A DNA stretch of 64,000 nt from Rhizobium sp. FKY42. Its GTDB lineage: Bacteria; Pseudomonadota; Alphaproteobacteria; Rhizobiales; Rhizobiaceae. Made by a program: the position numbers and the translations under genes. This document shows positions 18,467-27,546 of the stretch, piece after piece (the stretch's first letter is position 1; each line of letters starts with the position of its first letter). Below the pieces are notes generated by a model. It did no database searches. It saw only the letters and a program-made list of their open reading frames with translations, and was not told the origin of the DNA. The stretch is taken from positions 1 to 64,000 of the forward strand of contig NZ_STGA01000015.1 of assembly GCF_005222835.1 (NCBI RefSeq). Direction: 5' to 3'.

Positions 18467-18480
18467 TTGATGTCGATCAA
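18467..18480 (+). promoter_or_regulatory. FNR/FixK-type box (TTGAT-N4-ATCAA) upstream of OsmC gene
   Basis: A perfect TTGAT GTCG ATCAA dyad. Its centre at 18473.5 would place a class II start site near 18515, leaving a 37-base leader before the OsmC ATG at 18552, with TACGAT at 18502-18507 as a candidate -10. This is the known binding pattern of FNR/FixK/FnrN regulators in rhizobia. Control of the downstream OsmC and VIT genes by low oxygen is inferred. Confidence 0.72.
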
Positions 18481-18551
18481 GTCCCGCATGGGGCCTGATG
18501 ATACGATACATCTCATGATCCTTAGGGAGGATCCCGTAAGGAGGACGTGGT

Positions 18552-18956
18552 ATGCTTGAATACAGGATCTCGGCGCAGCGGATCGATCTCAGGCAGAGCG
18601 TAGCGCGTAGCGAGAGTGCAGAGATCAGACTTGCCACCGGACTGACCGGTCCAGTCGACGCCTTCAATCCGGCCGAACTGTTGCTGGCATCCGTTGCAGC
18701 CTGCATGATCAAGGGGATCGAGCGTGTCCTGCCCCTCCTCGATTTCTCTCTCGCTGGCGTCGAGGTGAAGCTTCATGCCGCCCGGCAGGATGATCCGCCG
18801 CGTATCGTCTCCATCGACTACGAACTCGTGGTCGATACCGAAGAGAGCGACCAGCGGCTTGAACTCCTGCACAAGAACGTCCGCAAATACGGCACGATCT
18901 CCAACACCGTGGCTCTCGCGACCCGCCTTGATGGCGTCATCCGGAGGGCCTCGTGA
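18552..18956 (+). CDS. OsmC/Ohr-superfamily protein
   Basis: A 134-residue OsmC-fold protein. The family core [22 protein letters not shown] contains the first redox cysteine; the usual second Cys motif (CPxSNT) reads GTISNT here, so the peroxidase Cys pair is incomplete. A strong AAGGAGG precedes the ATG. Its stop overlaps the start (GTG, 18953) of the VIT remnant. An FNR/FixK box lies 72 bases upstream. OsmC proteins reduce hydroperoxides; with one Cys missing, a binding or alternative role is possible. Confidence 0.85.
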   Translation: MLEYRISAQRIDLRQSVARSESAEIRLATGLTGPVDAFNPAELLLASVAACMIKGIERVLPLLDFSLAGVEVKLHAARQDDPPRIVSIDYELVVDTEESDQRLELLHKNVRKYGTISNTVALATRLDGVIRRAS

Positions 18957-19180
18957 GGAGCCTTCACAGCGAAACGCATCTCGTTTCCCGGATCGGATGG
19001 CTAAGGGCTGCCGTTCTCGGCGCCAATGACGGCATCGTGTCGACCGCAAGCCTGATCGTCGGGGTGGCAGCCTCTGCGGCGGGGAGTTCCGAGATCCTGA
19101 TCGTCGGCATCGCCGGACTGGTGGCCGGGGCCATGTCCATGGCGGCGGGCATTGGTGCTCTGGTGGGAACCGCCGTCTAG
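18953..19180 (+). pseudogene. VIT1/CCC1 transporter with internal deletion
   Basis: A 75-residue reading frame beginning with the VIT/CCC1 N-terminus: [23 protein letters not shown] (first helix) and [13 protein letters not shown] (second helix). Where relatives continue with the acidic cytosolic loop and three more helices, this frame jumps to IGALVGTAV and stops, which looks like the normal end of the last helix. About 150 residues are missing, so no intact Fe/Mn transporter is made. Start is a GTG overlapping the OsmC stop. The junction may reflect recombination between short repeats encoding MAAG-like helices. Confidence 0.75.
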
Positions 19181-19269
19181 CTGCTGCATAACGCTTAAAT
19201 GATATGCTTCGGTGTGGGTCCCACACCGGCAACAGGATCGGCATGCGCCGGTCGCGAGGGAGTGAGATC

Positions 19270-19659
19270 ATGACCTATACACTCGATAAGACAATCAAAG
19301 GCATGCCATTTGACGCTGTAGTCGCAGCCACGAGGGAGGCCCTGTCGACCAAAGGATTCGGTGTGCTGACAGAAATCGATGTGCGAGCGACCATGAAGAA
19401 GAAGCTCGACGTCGATGTGGCTGACTATCTCATTCTCGGCGCGTGCAATCCGAAAATGGCGCTCGAGGCGATGAAGATGGAACCCAGGGTCGGTGCCATG
19501 CTGCCCTGCAATGTGATCGTGCGATTGCTGGAGGACGGGACCATCATGGTCAGCGCCATCGATCCCGTCGCCTCGATGCAGGCGATCGACAACCCGCATC
19601 TCAAGACGGTGGCTGGCCAGGTGCGGACTCTCCTGCAAGACGCCGTCGCCGCCATCTGA
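19270..19659 (+). CDS. DUF302 family protein
   Basis: A 129-residue DUF302 domain protein, starting MTYTLDKTIKG and containing GFGVLTEIDVRATMKKKL, YLILGACNPKMALEA and LPCNVIVRLLEDG. The ATG at 19270 is preferred over the open frame from 19204 because GGGAGTGAG precedes it and the domain starts right there. DUF302 proteins are small soluble proteins often near oxidative-stress or metal genes; the single Cys in GACNPK is conserved in many. Function not known. Confidence 0.87.
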   Translation: MTYTLDKTIKGMPFDAVVAATREALSTKGFGVLTEIDVRATMKKKLDVDVADYLILGACNPKMALEAMKMEPRVGAMLPCNVIVRLLEDGTIMVSAIDPVASMQAIDNPHLKTVAGQVRTLLQDAVAAI

Positions 19660-19746
19660 GGCATCGGTTCCCCGGCTCGGCCGCAGGCTCATTGAACGGG
19701 TCAGGATTGCGCCCGGCCTGCGGCGGCGTCTCCGCTCGCGCAGGTC

Positions 19747-21336
19747 TCAGGTCTCGATTGCGCGCCTGATTTTGCGGACGATGGTGCGGCGGGCCTTGTC
19801 GTCTGCAGCCATGCGAAGCTCGGCCTGGAGATCCTGGATCAGTCCCTGATAGTCGTTGTTCCAATCGCGATGACCCGCCTGCGCAGGTTCGATACGAGGC
19901 GGGGGCAGGAAGGTCGAGATGTCGACGGGGCCATCGGCGTCGAGCCGAAAGGCCGAATCGATGTGGGGGATGAATATCCGCTCCTCGCCAACAATAGCGG
20001 CGACCCGTGCCTTCATGGCGGCCAGTGCCTGATCTTCACCATGCACCAAGAAAACTGCTTGGCGGATCGGCTTTCGGGCTGAGAGCCAGTCCGCCAGCTC
20101 GCCACCATCGGCATGACCGCTGTAGACATCAATCGAACGGATCCTCGCCCTCACGGCGATCTCGTCGCCCTGGATCTTCACGGTCGCCGCACCGTCCTGG
20201 AGTATGCGCCCGAGCGTTCCCGCAGCCTGGAAGCCGACGAGAAGCACCGTCCCCTCCTCCCGCCACAGCCAGTTTTTCAGCCTGTGGCGGATGCGCCCTG
20301 CCTCGCACATGCCACTCGCTGCGATCACGACATGAAACCCCTTCACGAAGTCCAGCGCCTTGGATTGCTCGACGCTTTCGGTGAAGCGTACGAAGCGCGA
20401 GCGGATCGCGCACTCCAGAAGGTCGCCATTGTCCAATTCGCCGGAATGGGCCTTGAATATCTCGGTCGCCCTTGTTGCCAGCGGGGAGTCGATGATGACT
20501 GGGCATTCGGGGATCTTCCCTTGCTGCATCAGGAAGGCGAGATCGGCGAGAAGTTCCTGGGTTCTCTCGACGGCGAAGGAGGGAATGATCAGAGCCCCGT
20601 CCTGATGCCGCGCGGCGGCGTTCACCTCATCCTGCAAGATCCGTCTACGCATCTCGTCGGTCGTGTCGATGCGGTCCCGGTCGCCATAGGTGCTCTCGCA
20701 CACCACGTAGTCCCAGCCTTGAGGCGCTTCCGGATCAGCCTGGAGCAGTTTGAAGGCCGGCCCGAGATCACCGGAAAACAGAAGCCGGACTGGCACCTCG
20801 CCGCCGATCTCGATCTCCGCGGAGGCCGATCCAAGCAGATGCCCGGCATTCCAGAAGCGGATGCGAATGCTGTCACCCAGATCCTGCCACTGACGCAACG
20901 ACAATGGTCTGAACTGGGTGAGCGTCGCCTCCGCATCCTCGGCGGTATAGATCGGTTCGACGACCTCACGGCCGCGCCGCCGGTTCCGGCGGTTTAGCTG
21001 CTCGACTTCGAATTCCTGGATATGGGCCGAATCCGGCAGCATCACGCTACACAGATCAATCGTGCCACGCGTTGCGTAAATCGGTCCGGCGTAACCATGC
21101 TTCACGAGCTTCGGGAGAAGGCCCGAATGATCGATATGGGCATGGGTCAGGATGACAGCGTCAATCTGGCGGGGATCGAACGGGAAAGCCCTGTAGTTCA
21201 GCTGCTTTTCGCTCTTGGAACCTTGGAACATCCCGCAATCCACGAGGATGTGCCGACCATGGGTCTGAAGACTGAAGCATGATCCGGTCACCGTGCCGGC
21301 GGCGCCATGGAAACTCAGTTTTGGGCCTGAACGCAT
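19747..21336 (-). CDS. Beta-CASP metallo-beta-lactamase-fold hydrolase (RNA-processing type)
   Basis: A 529-residue protein with a metallo-beta-lactamase domain (~1-210), a beta-CASP insert (~250-370) and an RMMBL-like C-terminal segment. Metal ligands are visible in THAHIDHSG, GNAGHLLGSA-type WNAGHLLGSASAEIEI, LFSGDLGP, and a late YSGHADGGEL. Relatives act as CPSF-73/RNase J-like nucleases. ATG 21336 is chosen because GGAGG stands about eight bases before it; the ATG at 21351 has no ribosome site. A perfect FNR/FixK box lies 51 bases upstream, so induction at low oxygen is likely. A ~95-residue tail follows the catalytic domains. Confidence 0.88.
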   Translation of the reverse strand: MRSGPKLSFHGAAGTVTGSCFSLQTHGRHILVDCGMFQGSKSEKQLNYRAFPFDPRQIDAVILTHAHIDHSGLLPKLVKHGYAGPIYATRGTIDLCSVMLPDSAHIQEFEVEQLNRRNRRRGREVVEPIYTAEDAEATLTQFRPLSLRQWQDLGDSIRIRFWNAGHLLGSASAEIEIGGEVPVRLLFSGDLGPAFKLLQADPEAPQGWDYVVCESTYGDRDRIDTTDEMRRRILQDEVNAAARHQDGALIIPSFAVERTQELLADLAFLMQQGKIPECPVIIDSPLATRATEIFKAHSGELDNGDLLECAIRSRFVRFTESVEQSKALDFVKGFHVVIAASGMCEAGRIRHRLKNWLWREEGTVLLVGFQAAGTLGRILQDGAATVKIQGDEIAVRARIRSIDVYSGHADGGELADWLSARKPIRQAVFLVHGEDQALAAMKARVAAIVGEERIFIPHIDSAFRLDADGPVDISTFLPPPRIEPAQAGHRDWNNDYQGLIQDLQAELRMAADDKARRTIVRKIRRAIET

Positions 21337-21386
21337 TGTCTCGTCCTCCATAACCAGCAGGGTAACCGCAAAGGGACGTTCTTTGC

Positions 21387-21400
21387 TTGATAAGCATCAA
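21387..21400 (-). promoter_or_regulatory. FNR/FixK-type box (TTGAT-N4-ATCAA) upstream of beta-CASP gene
   Basis: A perfect TTGAT AAGC ATCAA dyad centred at 21393.5. With the usual -41.5 spacing the transcript would begin near 21352, about 15 bases before the ATG at 21336. It is the second such box within 3 kb, which supports a shared low-oxygen regulator for this block. Confidence 0.72.
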
Positions 21401-21499
21401 CTGCTGTCGCGATCATTCCGAAAGCTGCGTCTAAAACTGGTCAAACGGCAGGAGGCGCGGCGCTAGAACGGAATTTTCTGTTTCTGACCAGGTCCGCGA

Positions 21500-22477
21500 T
21501 CAGGATTGCTCGAATTGCCTTACAGAAGCTCTCCACCTTGTGTAGAGTTCATCGATCCCGCTTCTCAAATTGACCTTGGGTTTCCAACCCAAGCTTGCCA
21601 GCCGCGAACAGTTCAGCAATTTTCTCGGGGCACCATCAGGCTTGCTGGTGTCGAAAAGAATTTCCCCACGATAGCCAACGATATCCGCCACCAGGTAGGC
21701 GAGATCACGGATCGAAATCTCATCTCCTGAGCCGACATTGGTCAGCGGCAGGTTTGCTTCGCTCTTCATTAAGAAGCAGCAGGCATCAGCCAAGTCGTCC
21801 ACATGCAGAAATTCGCGCAGGGGATTACCTGTTCCCCAGACAGACACGGTCTCGGCGCCCGAGCTTTTGGCTTCATGCATTTTTCGAAGCATCGCCGGGA
21901 TGACATGTGAGGCCTGCGGATCAAAATTATCATTCTGTCCGTACAGGTTGGTTGGCATCACCAACAGAGAGCTAAGGCCATACTGCCGCGCGTAGGCCTC
22001 TGCCAGCTTCAAAGCGGCGATTTTGGCAATCGCATATGCTTCGTTTGTAGGCTCCAAAGGGCCCGTCAGCAAGGCATGCTCGTCGATCGGCTGCGCGGCG
22101 AATTTTGGATAGATGCAGCTTGAACCCATCCAGAGTAGCTTGCCAACGCCCGCATGGGCAGCAGCAGCCATGATATTCATTGCAATCATGGTATTGATAT
22201 AAAGGAAATCTACAGGCGAGGCCGCATTAGCCGCAATTCCCCCGACCTTTGCTGCGGCAACCAAAATGACGTCAGGGCGAAGGTACTCGATCCAGGTCTC
22301 GGTCTCGCTTTGCCGTGTCAGGTCGAGCTGCTTTCGTGAGACCGTCAGGATCTCGCAGTCCTCCTGCCTCAGTCGGCGGACTAAAGCGGATCCGACCATG
22401 CCCGTATGTCCGGCCACCCACACACGCTTATCTTTGAAACTGAATGGCTCCGATACTGATATAGCTGACGAAATCAT
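21500..22477 (-). CDS. fcl: GDP-L-fucose synthase
   Basis: A 325-residue extended SDR that converts GDP-4-keto-6-deoxymannose to GDP-L-fucose using NADPH. Signs: Rossmann motif [20 protein letters not shown] with the catalytic Ser, [13 protein letters not shown] with Tyr and Lys, and the family stretch [13 protein letters not shown]. Length is normal. The partner GDP-mannose 4,6-dehydratase (gmd) is not in the window. It is the left-most gene of the polysaccharide locus and is separated from the export genes by an IS66 element. Confidence 0.95.
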   Translation of the reverse strand: MISSAISVSEPFSFKDKRVWVAGHTGMVGSALVRRLRQEDCEILTVSRKQLDLTRQSETETWIEYLRPDVILVAAAKVGGIAANAASPVDFLYINTMIAMNIMAAAAHAGVGKLLWMGSSCIYPKFAAQPIDEHALLTGPLEPTNEAYAIAKIAALKLAEAYARQYGLSSLLVMPTNLYGQNDNFDPQASHVIPAMLRKMHEAKSSGAETVSVWGTGNPLREFLHVDDLADACCFLMKSEANLPLTNVGSGDEISIRDLAYLVADIVGYRGEILFDTSKPDGAPRKLLNCSRLASLGWKPKVNLRSGIDELYTRWRASVRQFEQS

Positions 22478-23236
22478 TTCGCCTCTCCTCTCGCGTCAGG
22501 ATGTTCAAGTCATTCCAATCATCTCGGCCACCCGACACTCAACGAGCTTGGAGATTCCAATTGAACTCCGTTTGTGCGTTAAGCGGGATTTCCTCGACGG
22601 CAGTTCAGGTCTGTGGGGCGAAACCAGTGTGGATCGTATGCCATCATGGGATGCACGCTTATCGATTGGTGCTCACCTCATGGAGATCTCTGCATCCCAA
22701 TTTCTTTTCCGGCCAATCATTCCCAAAGCAAATCGACGAACTTGTTGACCAACCAAGCCTCCCCGGTGACAAACGTCCCGTCGCCAGGTTCCTCCAGCTG
22801 CGCCGTTCCTTCCGTCATACGCAATGGCTGCGTATTTCCTTCAACCGCCTTCGTCTGCTGAAGATAGAAGCACTTCGTACCTTTGACATCCTGGCCTTAA
22901 GTAGGTGCTCCGACCGGTCAAGGTTGTCCATTTGGCTGCTTACGAATTGATCTACAACCACGACTATCAACACTCCATGACCAACCCTCCACCCGAACCA
23001 GTCGACAACAGCGCAAAGACAGCAAAACCGCCAGCCATGGAGGCTAAAGCGGAGTTCGACCTGATTGGATCAATTCTGTTGGCCCAAAACGGTCGTTCAA
23101 CGAGGAGAAGGGCGCGTGGCGTAGCCGTAGCATACGCCCAAGCCCTCCGACAAAGTGGACGGCCGGTTTCGGCCAACCTGTTCAGGCGACATGTATTTTC
23201 GCACAATGATTCAATCAGGTCGAACCCCGCTCTAAA
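22478..23236. other. Intergenic region without recognisable gene
   Basis: A 759-base stretch between fcl and the left end of the IS66 element. Reading frames of 80-150 codons exist on both strands (for example 22501-22950 + and 22967-23347 -), but none has a family signature, and the frames overlap each other. It may hold the fcl promoter and decayed coding sequence trimmed by the insertion. I see nothing else defined in it. Confidence 0.5.
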
Positions 23237-23321
23237 GTAACCGGTGTTCTGCCCCCACATTGCTCGCTGCCGTCTGATCTGTGATCGAACATTCCGTGGA
23301 TGAGCGACAAGGAGTTTCTCC

Positions 23322-23711
23322 ATGGAGACCTCATTGGAGTTTCTCACTTCCAGGAAGCCTGGGCGTGAAGTTCACCGCCGATGGCCTGATCTGGTCAAGT
23401 CACGGATCGTTTCGGAAAGCTTGCGGCCCGGCACTACGGTTAATGAAGTTGCGCAGCGCTATGGATTGCGAGCCAACAGCCTTTCTACCTGGTGAACATT
23501 GGCGCGGCAGGGCAAGCTGGTGCTGCCAGAGCCGGAAGACGCAGTCGAGTTTGCGGCCATTGTTGTTGATGCTCCAGCGCCGGAGCCGCAGACCATCAAG
23601 GCCGCTACGCGCGCCGAGATTATCGTCGGTCCAGTTACGATCCGTCTTGAGGAAGGTGCGTCTGCTGCCAAGATCGCTGCCATCGCTCGCGCCTTGGCGG
23701 CAGCGACATGA
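23322..23711 (+). pseudogene. IS66 tnpA (OrfA) interrupted by nonsense codon
   Basis: Reading from ATG 23322 gives an IS66 OrfA protein ([30 protein letters not shown]) that hits TGA at 23493-23495 and then continues in the same frame as TLARQGKLVLPEPEDAVEF to the normal end at 23711. Relatives have an Arg codon there, consistent with a single CGA-to-TGA change. The end overlaps tnpB in ATGA. Confidence 0.85.
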
Positions 23712-24061
23712 TCTTTCCGTCGAACCGCGTCAGGATCATGGTGGCAACCAAACCCGTGGATTTCCGCAAGGGTCATGACGGGTTAGCGGCCTTGGTGAAG
23801 AACGAGCTGCACAAGGACCCGTTCACTGGAACGGTCTTCGTGTTCCGGTCCCGAAAGGCGGACCGGCTGAAGCTGATCTACTGGGATGGCTCCGGAATCG
23901 TGCTGGCCTACAAGCGGCTGGAAGAGCACACATTCACTTGGCCTGGCATCAAGGATGGCCTGATGACGCTCACCCACGCCCAGTTCGAAGCCCTGTTTGC
24001 GGGCCTCGACTGGCGGCGGGTTCATGCCGTCCAGACGAGAACGCCGGAGGCCATCGAATAG
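23708..24061 (+). CDS. tnpB: IS66 Orf2 family protein TnpB
   Basis: A 117-residue intact IS66 accessory protein starting MIFPSNRVRIMVATKPVDFRKG, with the family blocks GHDGLAALV, FVFRSRKADRLKL and WDGSGIVLAYKRLE. It is required for transposition together with TnpC in this family, though its biochemical role is unclear. Its ATG overlaps the tnpA stop. It is the only undamaged gene of the element. Confidence 0.93.
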   Translation: MIFPSNRVRIMVATKPVDFRKGHDGLAALVKNELHKDPFTGTVFVFRSRKADRLKLIYWDGSGIVLAYKRLEEHTFTWPGIKDGLMTLTHAQFEALFAGLDWRRVHAVQTRTPEAIE

Positions 24062-24130
24062 CTGCGGCACGATGACTCAGCGCCCCAAATTCCGAGGGCA
24101 AATCAGCTCAGGATTTGGTAGTTTCCGGCC

Positions 24131-25552
24131 ATGCTTGATGCCGCCGACCTTCCCGATGATGTTGCTGCCCTGAAGGCGATGCTGATTGCGGCGCAGGCAC
24201 GCGAGGCAAGCAAAGACGCCCAGATTGCCCGCAAGGATGAGCGGATCGAACGGCTTGAGAAGCTGGTCGCAGCCTTCAAGCAGGCAGCCTTCGGACGCAA
24301 ATCCGAGAAGACCGATCCCGACCAGTTCGATCTGGCACTGGAAGACCTGGAAACTGCCATGGCCGCGATCCATGCCCAGGATGAGGCGGACGTTTCTGCG
24401 GGGAACAGGATTGCCAAGCCACGCGCGATCAATCGCGGCTCGCTTCCGAAGCATCTTCACCGTGTGGAGGAGGTAATCGAACCGGAAAGCCTGATCTGCG
24501 CCTGCGGCGGTTGCTTGCATTGCATTGGCGAGGATGTCTCCGAGCGGTTGGACGTGATCCCGGCACAGTTCCGCGTGATCGTCACTCGTCGGCCCAAAGA
24601 TGCGTGCCGTGCCTGCACTGACGGTGTCGTTCAGGCTCCGGCTCCTGCACGGTTGATCCAGGCAGGCCTGCCGACGGAAGCGATCAACCAAGCTGTTCAT
24701 GGACGAGACCCGTGCACCGGTTCTCGATCCCGGTTCCCGCAAGACGAAGACCGGATACTTCTCGCTGGCGCGGGATGACCGCCCATGGGGCGGCGGTGCT
24801 CCGCCGGGCGTGGCCTTCAGCTATGCGCCTGGTCGCGGGGGCATTCATGCAGAACGGATATTGCAGGGCTTCTCCGGCATCCTGCAGGTCGATGGCTATG
24901 CCGGATACAACAGGCTGATTGTGCCAGAGCGTGTCGGCCCAGACATTCAGCTTGCCTATTGCTGGGCGCATGCCCGGCGCAAGCTGATGGAGATAGTCCG
25001 CAACGGGTCAGCACCGATTGCCGAGGACGGCGTCAAACGGATCGGTGAACTGTATCGGATCGAAGCCGGACTGCGCGGCCGTGTCCGCAGGCTCGTCTCG
25101 CTGGACGGCAGGAACGTTCAGCCCCATTGATTGCCGACATGCAGGCCTGGCTTGTCCATCACCGCGCTCGCGTCGCGACCAAGTCTCCGCTCGGCGAGGC
25201 TTTGGCCTACATCGCCAAATACTCGGATGGCCTGCAGCTATTCCTGACCGACGGTCGCATCGAGATCGACAATATTGAGCCTCGCAGCGCCACCGGTTCG
25301 AGCAAGAGGCGAAACGTCGAGCGAACAATCCGGCCGATTGCCCTCAATCGCAAGAACGCACTCTTCGCCGGACATGATGCCGGGGCCGAGAACTGGGCCA
25401 CCATTGCCTCGCTGGTCGAGACCTGCAAGCTCAATGCCGTCGATCCGCAGGCCTATCTGACCGCGACGCTCACCGCCATCGTCAAAGGCCACAAGCAAAG
25501 CCGGATCGATGAGCTTCTGCCGTGGAATTATTCGGGACGAACAAACGGCTGA
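24131..25552 (+). pseudogene. IS66 transposase tnpC, broken
   Basis: The N-terminal coiled coil and zinc region are intact to ~24685 (VAAFKQAAFGRKSEKTDPDQFD, CACGGCLHCIGEDVSERL). A deletion of roughly 70 codons follows, removing part of the catalytic domain, and reading resumes in another frame at MDETRAPVLDPGSRKTKTGYF. A second frameshift lies near 25075-25090, after which the frame continues as IADMQAWLVHHRARVATKSPL. At ~25273, next to the catalytic Glu motif (EIDN..VERTIRP), about 38 extra bases interrupt the usual sequence. Not functional. Confidence 0.85.
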
Positions 25553-25639
25553 AGTCCGCTGTCGGACCGACGGCGGATACTCGACCCAGCGCACTAGATT
25601 GCTATAAGATCGAACAACAGACCAGAACGGACCTAACGA

Positions 25640-26161
25640 ATGCCCTACGGGATTAGTGTGAAAAGCTGCAACACTACGGCTCTTGAAATCGAGAACCTTT
25701 GGGATGAAGCAAGCATCTTCGAGCTTTCCGGCTCGATGCACGAATTAGGATATCCGCCCCATCTCACGCTTGCGGTTCTAACTCAATGGCCTGTCGACAT
25801 AAGTACCATCATGACGGCGGTCTTTTCAGCGCAAGAAAAGCTTTCAATTACCTTTGACGCTGTGAAATATTTCGACAACGACCTTATGGTTTTATGGGCA
25901 AAACCTCGTCCAAACCAAGCTGTAACATGCCTTCACGAGAGGTTGCATGACCACTTCGACCCGCATACCTGTCACGAGCACTACCGCGTTGGCCGATGGG
26001 TTCCCCATTGCTCCCTTGCAACCAAAGTGCCGAAGTCTGCCAAATCGGCAGCAATTGAGTGGGCAAAGAGTCGGAGGCTCGCCTTTACCGTTGAGTTCGA
26101 TCTGGCGGATTTTGTGCAGTTCCCGCCAGTCATGATTCACGAAGAGCTTCGGCTGCGTTGA
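25640..26161 (+). CDS. 2H phosphoesterase (2'-5' RNA ligase-like)
   Basis: A 173-residue protein with the two HxTx/S motifs of the 2H superfamily: PPHLTLAVL near residue 48 and WVPHCSLATKV near residue 125. Members cleave or join 2',3'-cyclic or 2'-5' phosphodiesters. There is no N-terminal signal. It starts 60 bases after the right end of the IS66 element and has no obvious operon partner, so it may be a passenger. Base composition is lower in GC than its neighbours. Confidence 0.75.
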   Translation: MPYGISVKSCNTTALEIENLWDEASIFELSGSMHELGYPPHLTLAVLTQWPVDISTIMTAVFSAQEKLSITFDAVKYFDNDLMVLWAKPRPNQAVTCLHERLHDHFDPHTCHEHYRVGRWVPHCSLATKVPKSAKSAAIEWAKSRRLAFTVEFDLADFVQFPPVMIHEELRLR

Positions 26162-26271
26162 ATGACCGCACGTGGCGCATTCTTGCAATCAATATCGTAG
26201 CGGCATTTTTCGGAATGGCCAATCGAGCTTGGTCAATGTGCGAGGAAAACACCGCTTACCCTTGTTACACC

Positions 26272-27546
26272 TCATTGCGCTGAAGATTGATCCCCCGGAT
26301 CAACACGTTGTTTGGCGGTTTCAAAAGAGCTTGAGGCTAGAATAGTGACCCGTACGACATCTCCGGGCCTGAGACTGGTATGCTCGTTTGCTCCGATCTC
26401 GTCAAAGGCGCCCGATATTTGCCGGACAACAGAGAATCGGGTTTGCACCATCTGGTCGAGGCTCATCATTCGCCGTGATGACACGCCAATTTCAGCCATT
26501 GTTTCCACGCTGAAGGCCATTTTCTTTCGAAGCCGTATCATATTGAGCTCGATCTCACGCAATTCGCTGACGGCATCGTTTCTACGTTTGCTTTCAAGCT
26601 CCATTACACGTCGCTCCACCTCGTTCTTGTTCTGCTGGGCGCGCGCAAGAAATGAGGTCGATTCCAGTAATTGCTGATTCATTGCGAGCAACTCCCTCTT
26701 CCGTTCCCGAAGTGCTGCCTGGGACGCTGCTCCGCGTGATACGAGTTCCGCAGACGCATCCACATCGAGGCCAAGCAGCTGGAACTGCTCGTTCCGCATG
26801 ATATTGCCTTTTTCGAGGGTCTCTATCTCATGAACAAAATTTTGCCGTTGAACCTCGAGGTTCTGCTTTTCAGCCTCCAGAACAGACAGGCGCAAAGCGT
26901 AAACGCTCTGCTCGGTACTAACAATTTTCTCCAGGACCGCCGGATCGCGGGCCGGGCCGATCCGGTTTCCCTCATATCGGAATGGCACGTTGTTGCGCTC
27001 CGCTTCAAGGCGCACGCGCCTCACATCCTGCGATAAGAGCTGGAGAGACATGTCTTCATATTCTTGTTGGGCGGAAATAAGCTGTATCGCCGACATGTCG
27101 ATCCTCGCCGATGTCACTCTTGCGCCGCCGCCGAGAGCGAAGAGTTCAAGCGCAATCATGCCCGGGCGGAATTCGTAGCGTCCCGGTTTCTGAACATCTC
27201 CGACAATGAAGATTGGCGCATATTCCTTCACAGCGACAGCGACTGATCGGTTCGCCATATGTGTGGACAGGTCGCGACTGATTTGTGCGCCGATCTCATC
27301 GACGGTCATGTTCACGACTGTGATGTTGCCAAGCAAAGGATATCCGATGACGCCTTCTGCACTAACGGGAAAAAGACCCGTCAACCCGGCATCGCCATAG
27401 ACTGTAATTGTCAGTACATCACCGGTGCCAACTTGATATGGCTTTGCCTGTAGGGCGGCGGCTGGTGGTGACGGTGAGGTGAAGACAAGCATGCTCGCAC
27501 AGGCAAGGCGCAGAAGGACCGTACGAACGAAGGTTGGCGGCTTCAT
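26272..27546 (-). CDS. Wza/GumB-like polysaccharide export protein with coiled coil
   Basis: A 424-residue periplasmic/outer-membrane export protein. A signal peptide (LLRLACASMLVFTSPSPPAAA) precedes a Poly_export domain (YQVGTGDVLTITVYGD) and an SLBB domain (IFIVGDVQKPGRYEF). The second half (~200-380) is a long charged coiled coil, and a final SLBB-like strand region (LRPGDVVRVTILASSSF) ends it. The frame runs upstream to 27633, but ATG 27546 is chosen since the signal peptide starts there and it overlaps the upstream stop (ATGA). No lipobox Cys is evident after the signal. Partner of the Wzc-like protein upstream. Confidence 0.9.
   Translation of the reverse strand: MKPPTFVRTVLLRLACASMLVFTSPSPPAAALQAKPYQVGTGDVLTITVYGDAGLTGLFPVSAEGVIGYPLLGNITVVNMTVDEIGAQISRDLSTHMANRSVAVAVKEYAPIFIVGDVQKPGRYEFRPGMIALELFALGGGARVTSARIDMSAIQLISAQQEYEDMSLQLLSQDVRRVRLEAERNNVPFRYEGNRIGPARDPAVLEKIVSTEQSVYALRLSVLEAEKQNLEVQRQNFVHEIETLEKGNIMRNEQFQLLGLDVDASAELVSRGAASQAALRERKRELLAMNQQLLESTSFLARAQQNKNEVERRVMELESKRRNDAVSELREIELNMIRLRKKMAFSVETMAEIGVSSRRMMSLDQMVQTRFSVVRQISGAFDEIGANEHTSLRPGDVVRVTILASSSFETAKQRVDPGDQSSAQ

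Larger units (their letters stand above)
23237..25580 (+). mobile_element. Decayed IS66-family insertion sequence
   Basis: About 2.3 kb with the IS66 order tnpA-tnpB-tnpC. The tentative left end begins GTAACCGGTGTTC at 23237 and the right end, read inward on the minus strand from 25580, begins GTATCCGCCGTCG; they share GTA.CCG..GT only, so the ends are degraded or imprecise. No 8-bp target duplication is evident (flanks GCTCTAAA and TCGACCCA). tnpA carries a stop and tnpC several lesions, so the element cannot move by itself. It separates fcl from the rest of the polysaccharide locus. Confidence 0.75.

Noticed and set aside
20113-20997. 294-codon plus-strand frame opposite the beta-CASP gene
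   Set aside because: Shadow of the metallo-hydrolase frame; no start signal or domain.
22967-23347. 126-codon minus-strand frame running into the IS66 left end
   Set aside because: It crosses the IS boundary and the tnpA start, has no domain, and competes with an overlapping plus-strand frame; treated as non-coding.
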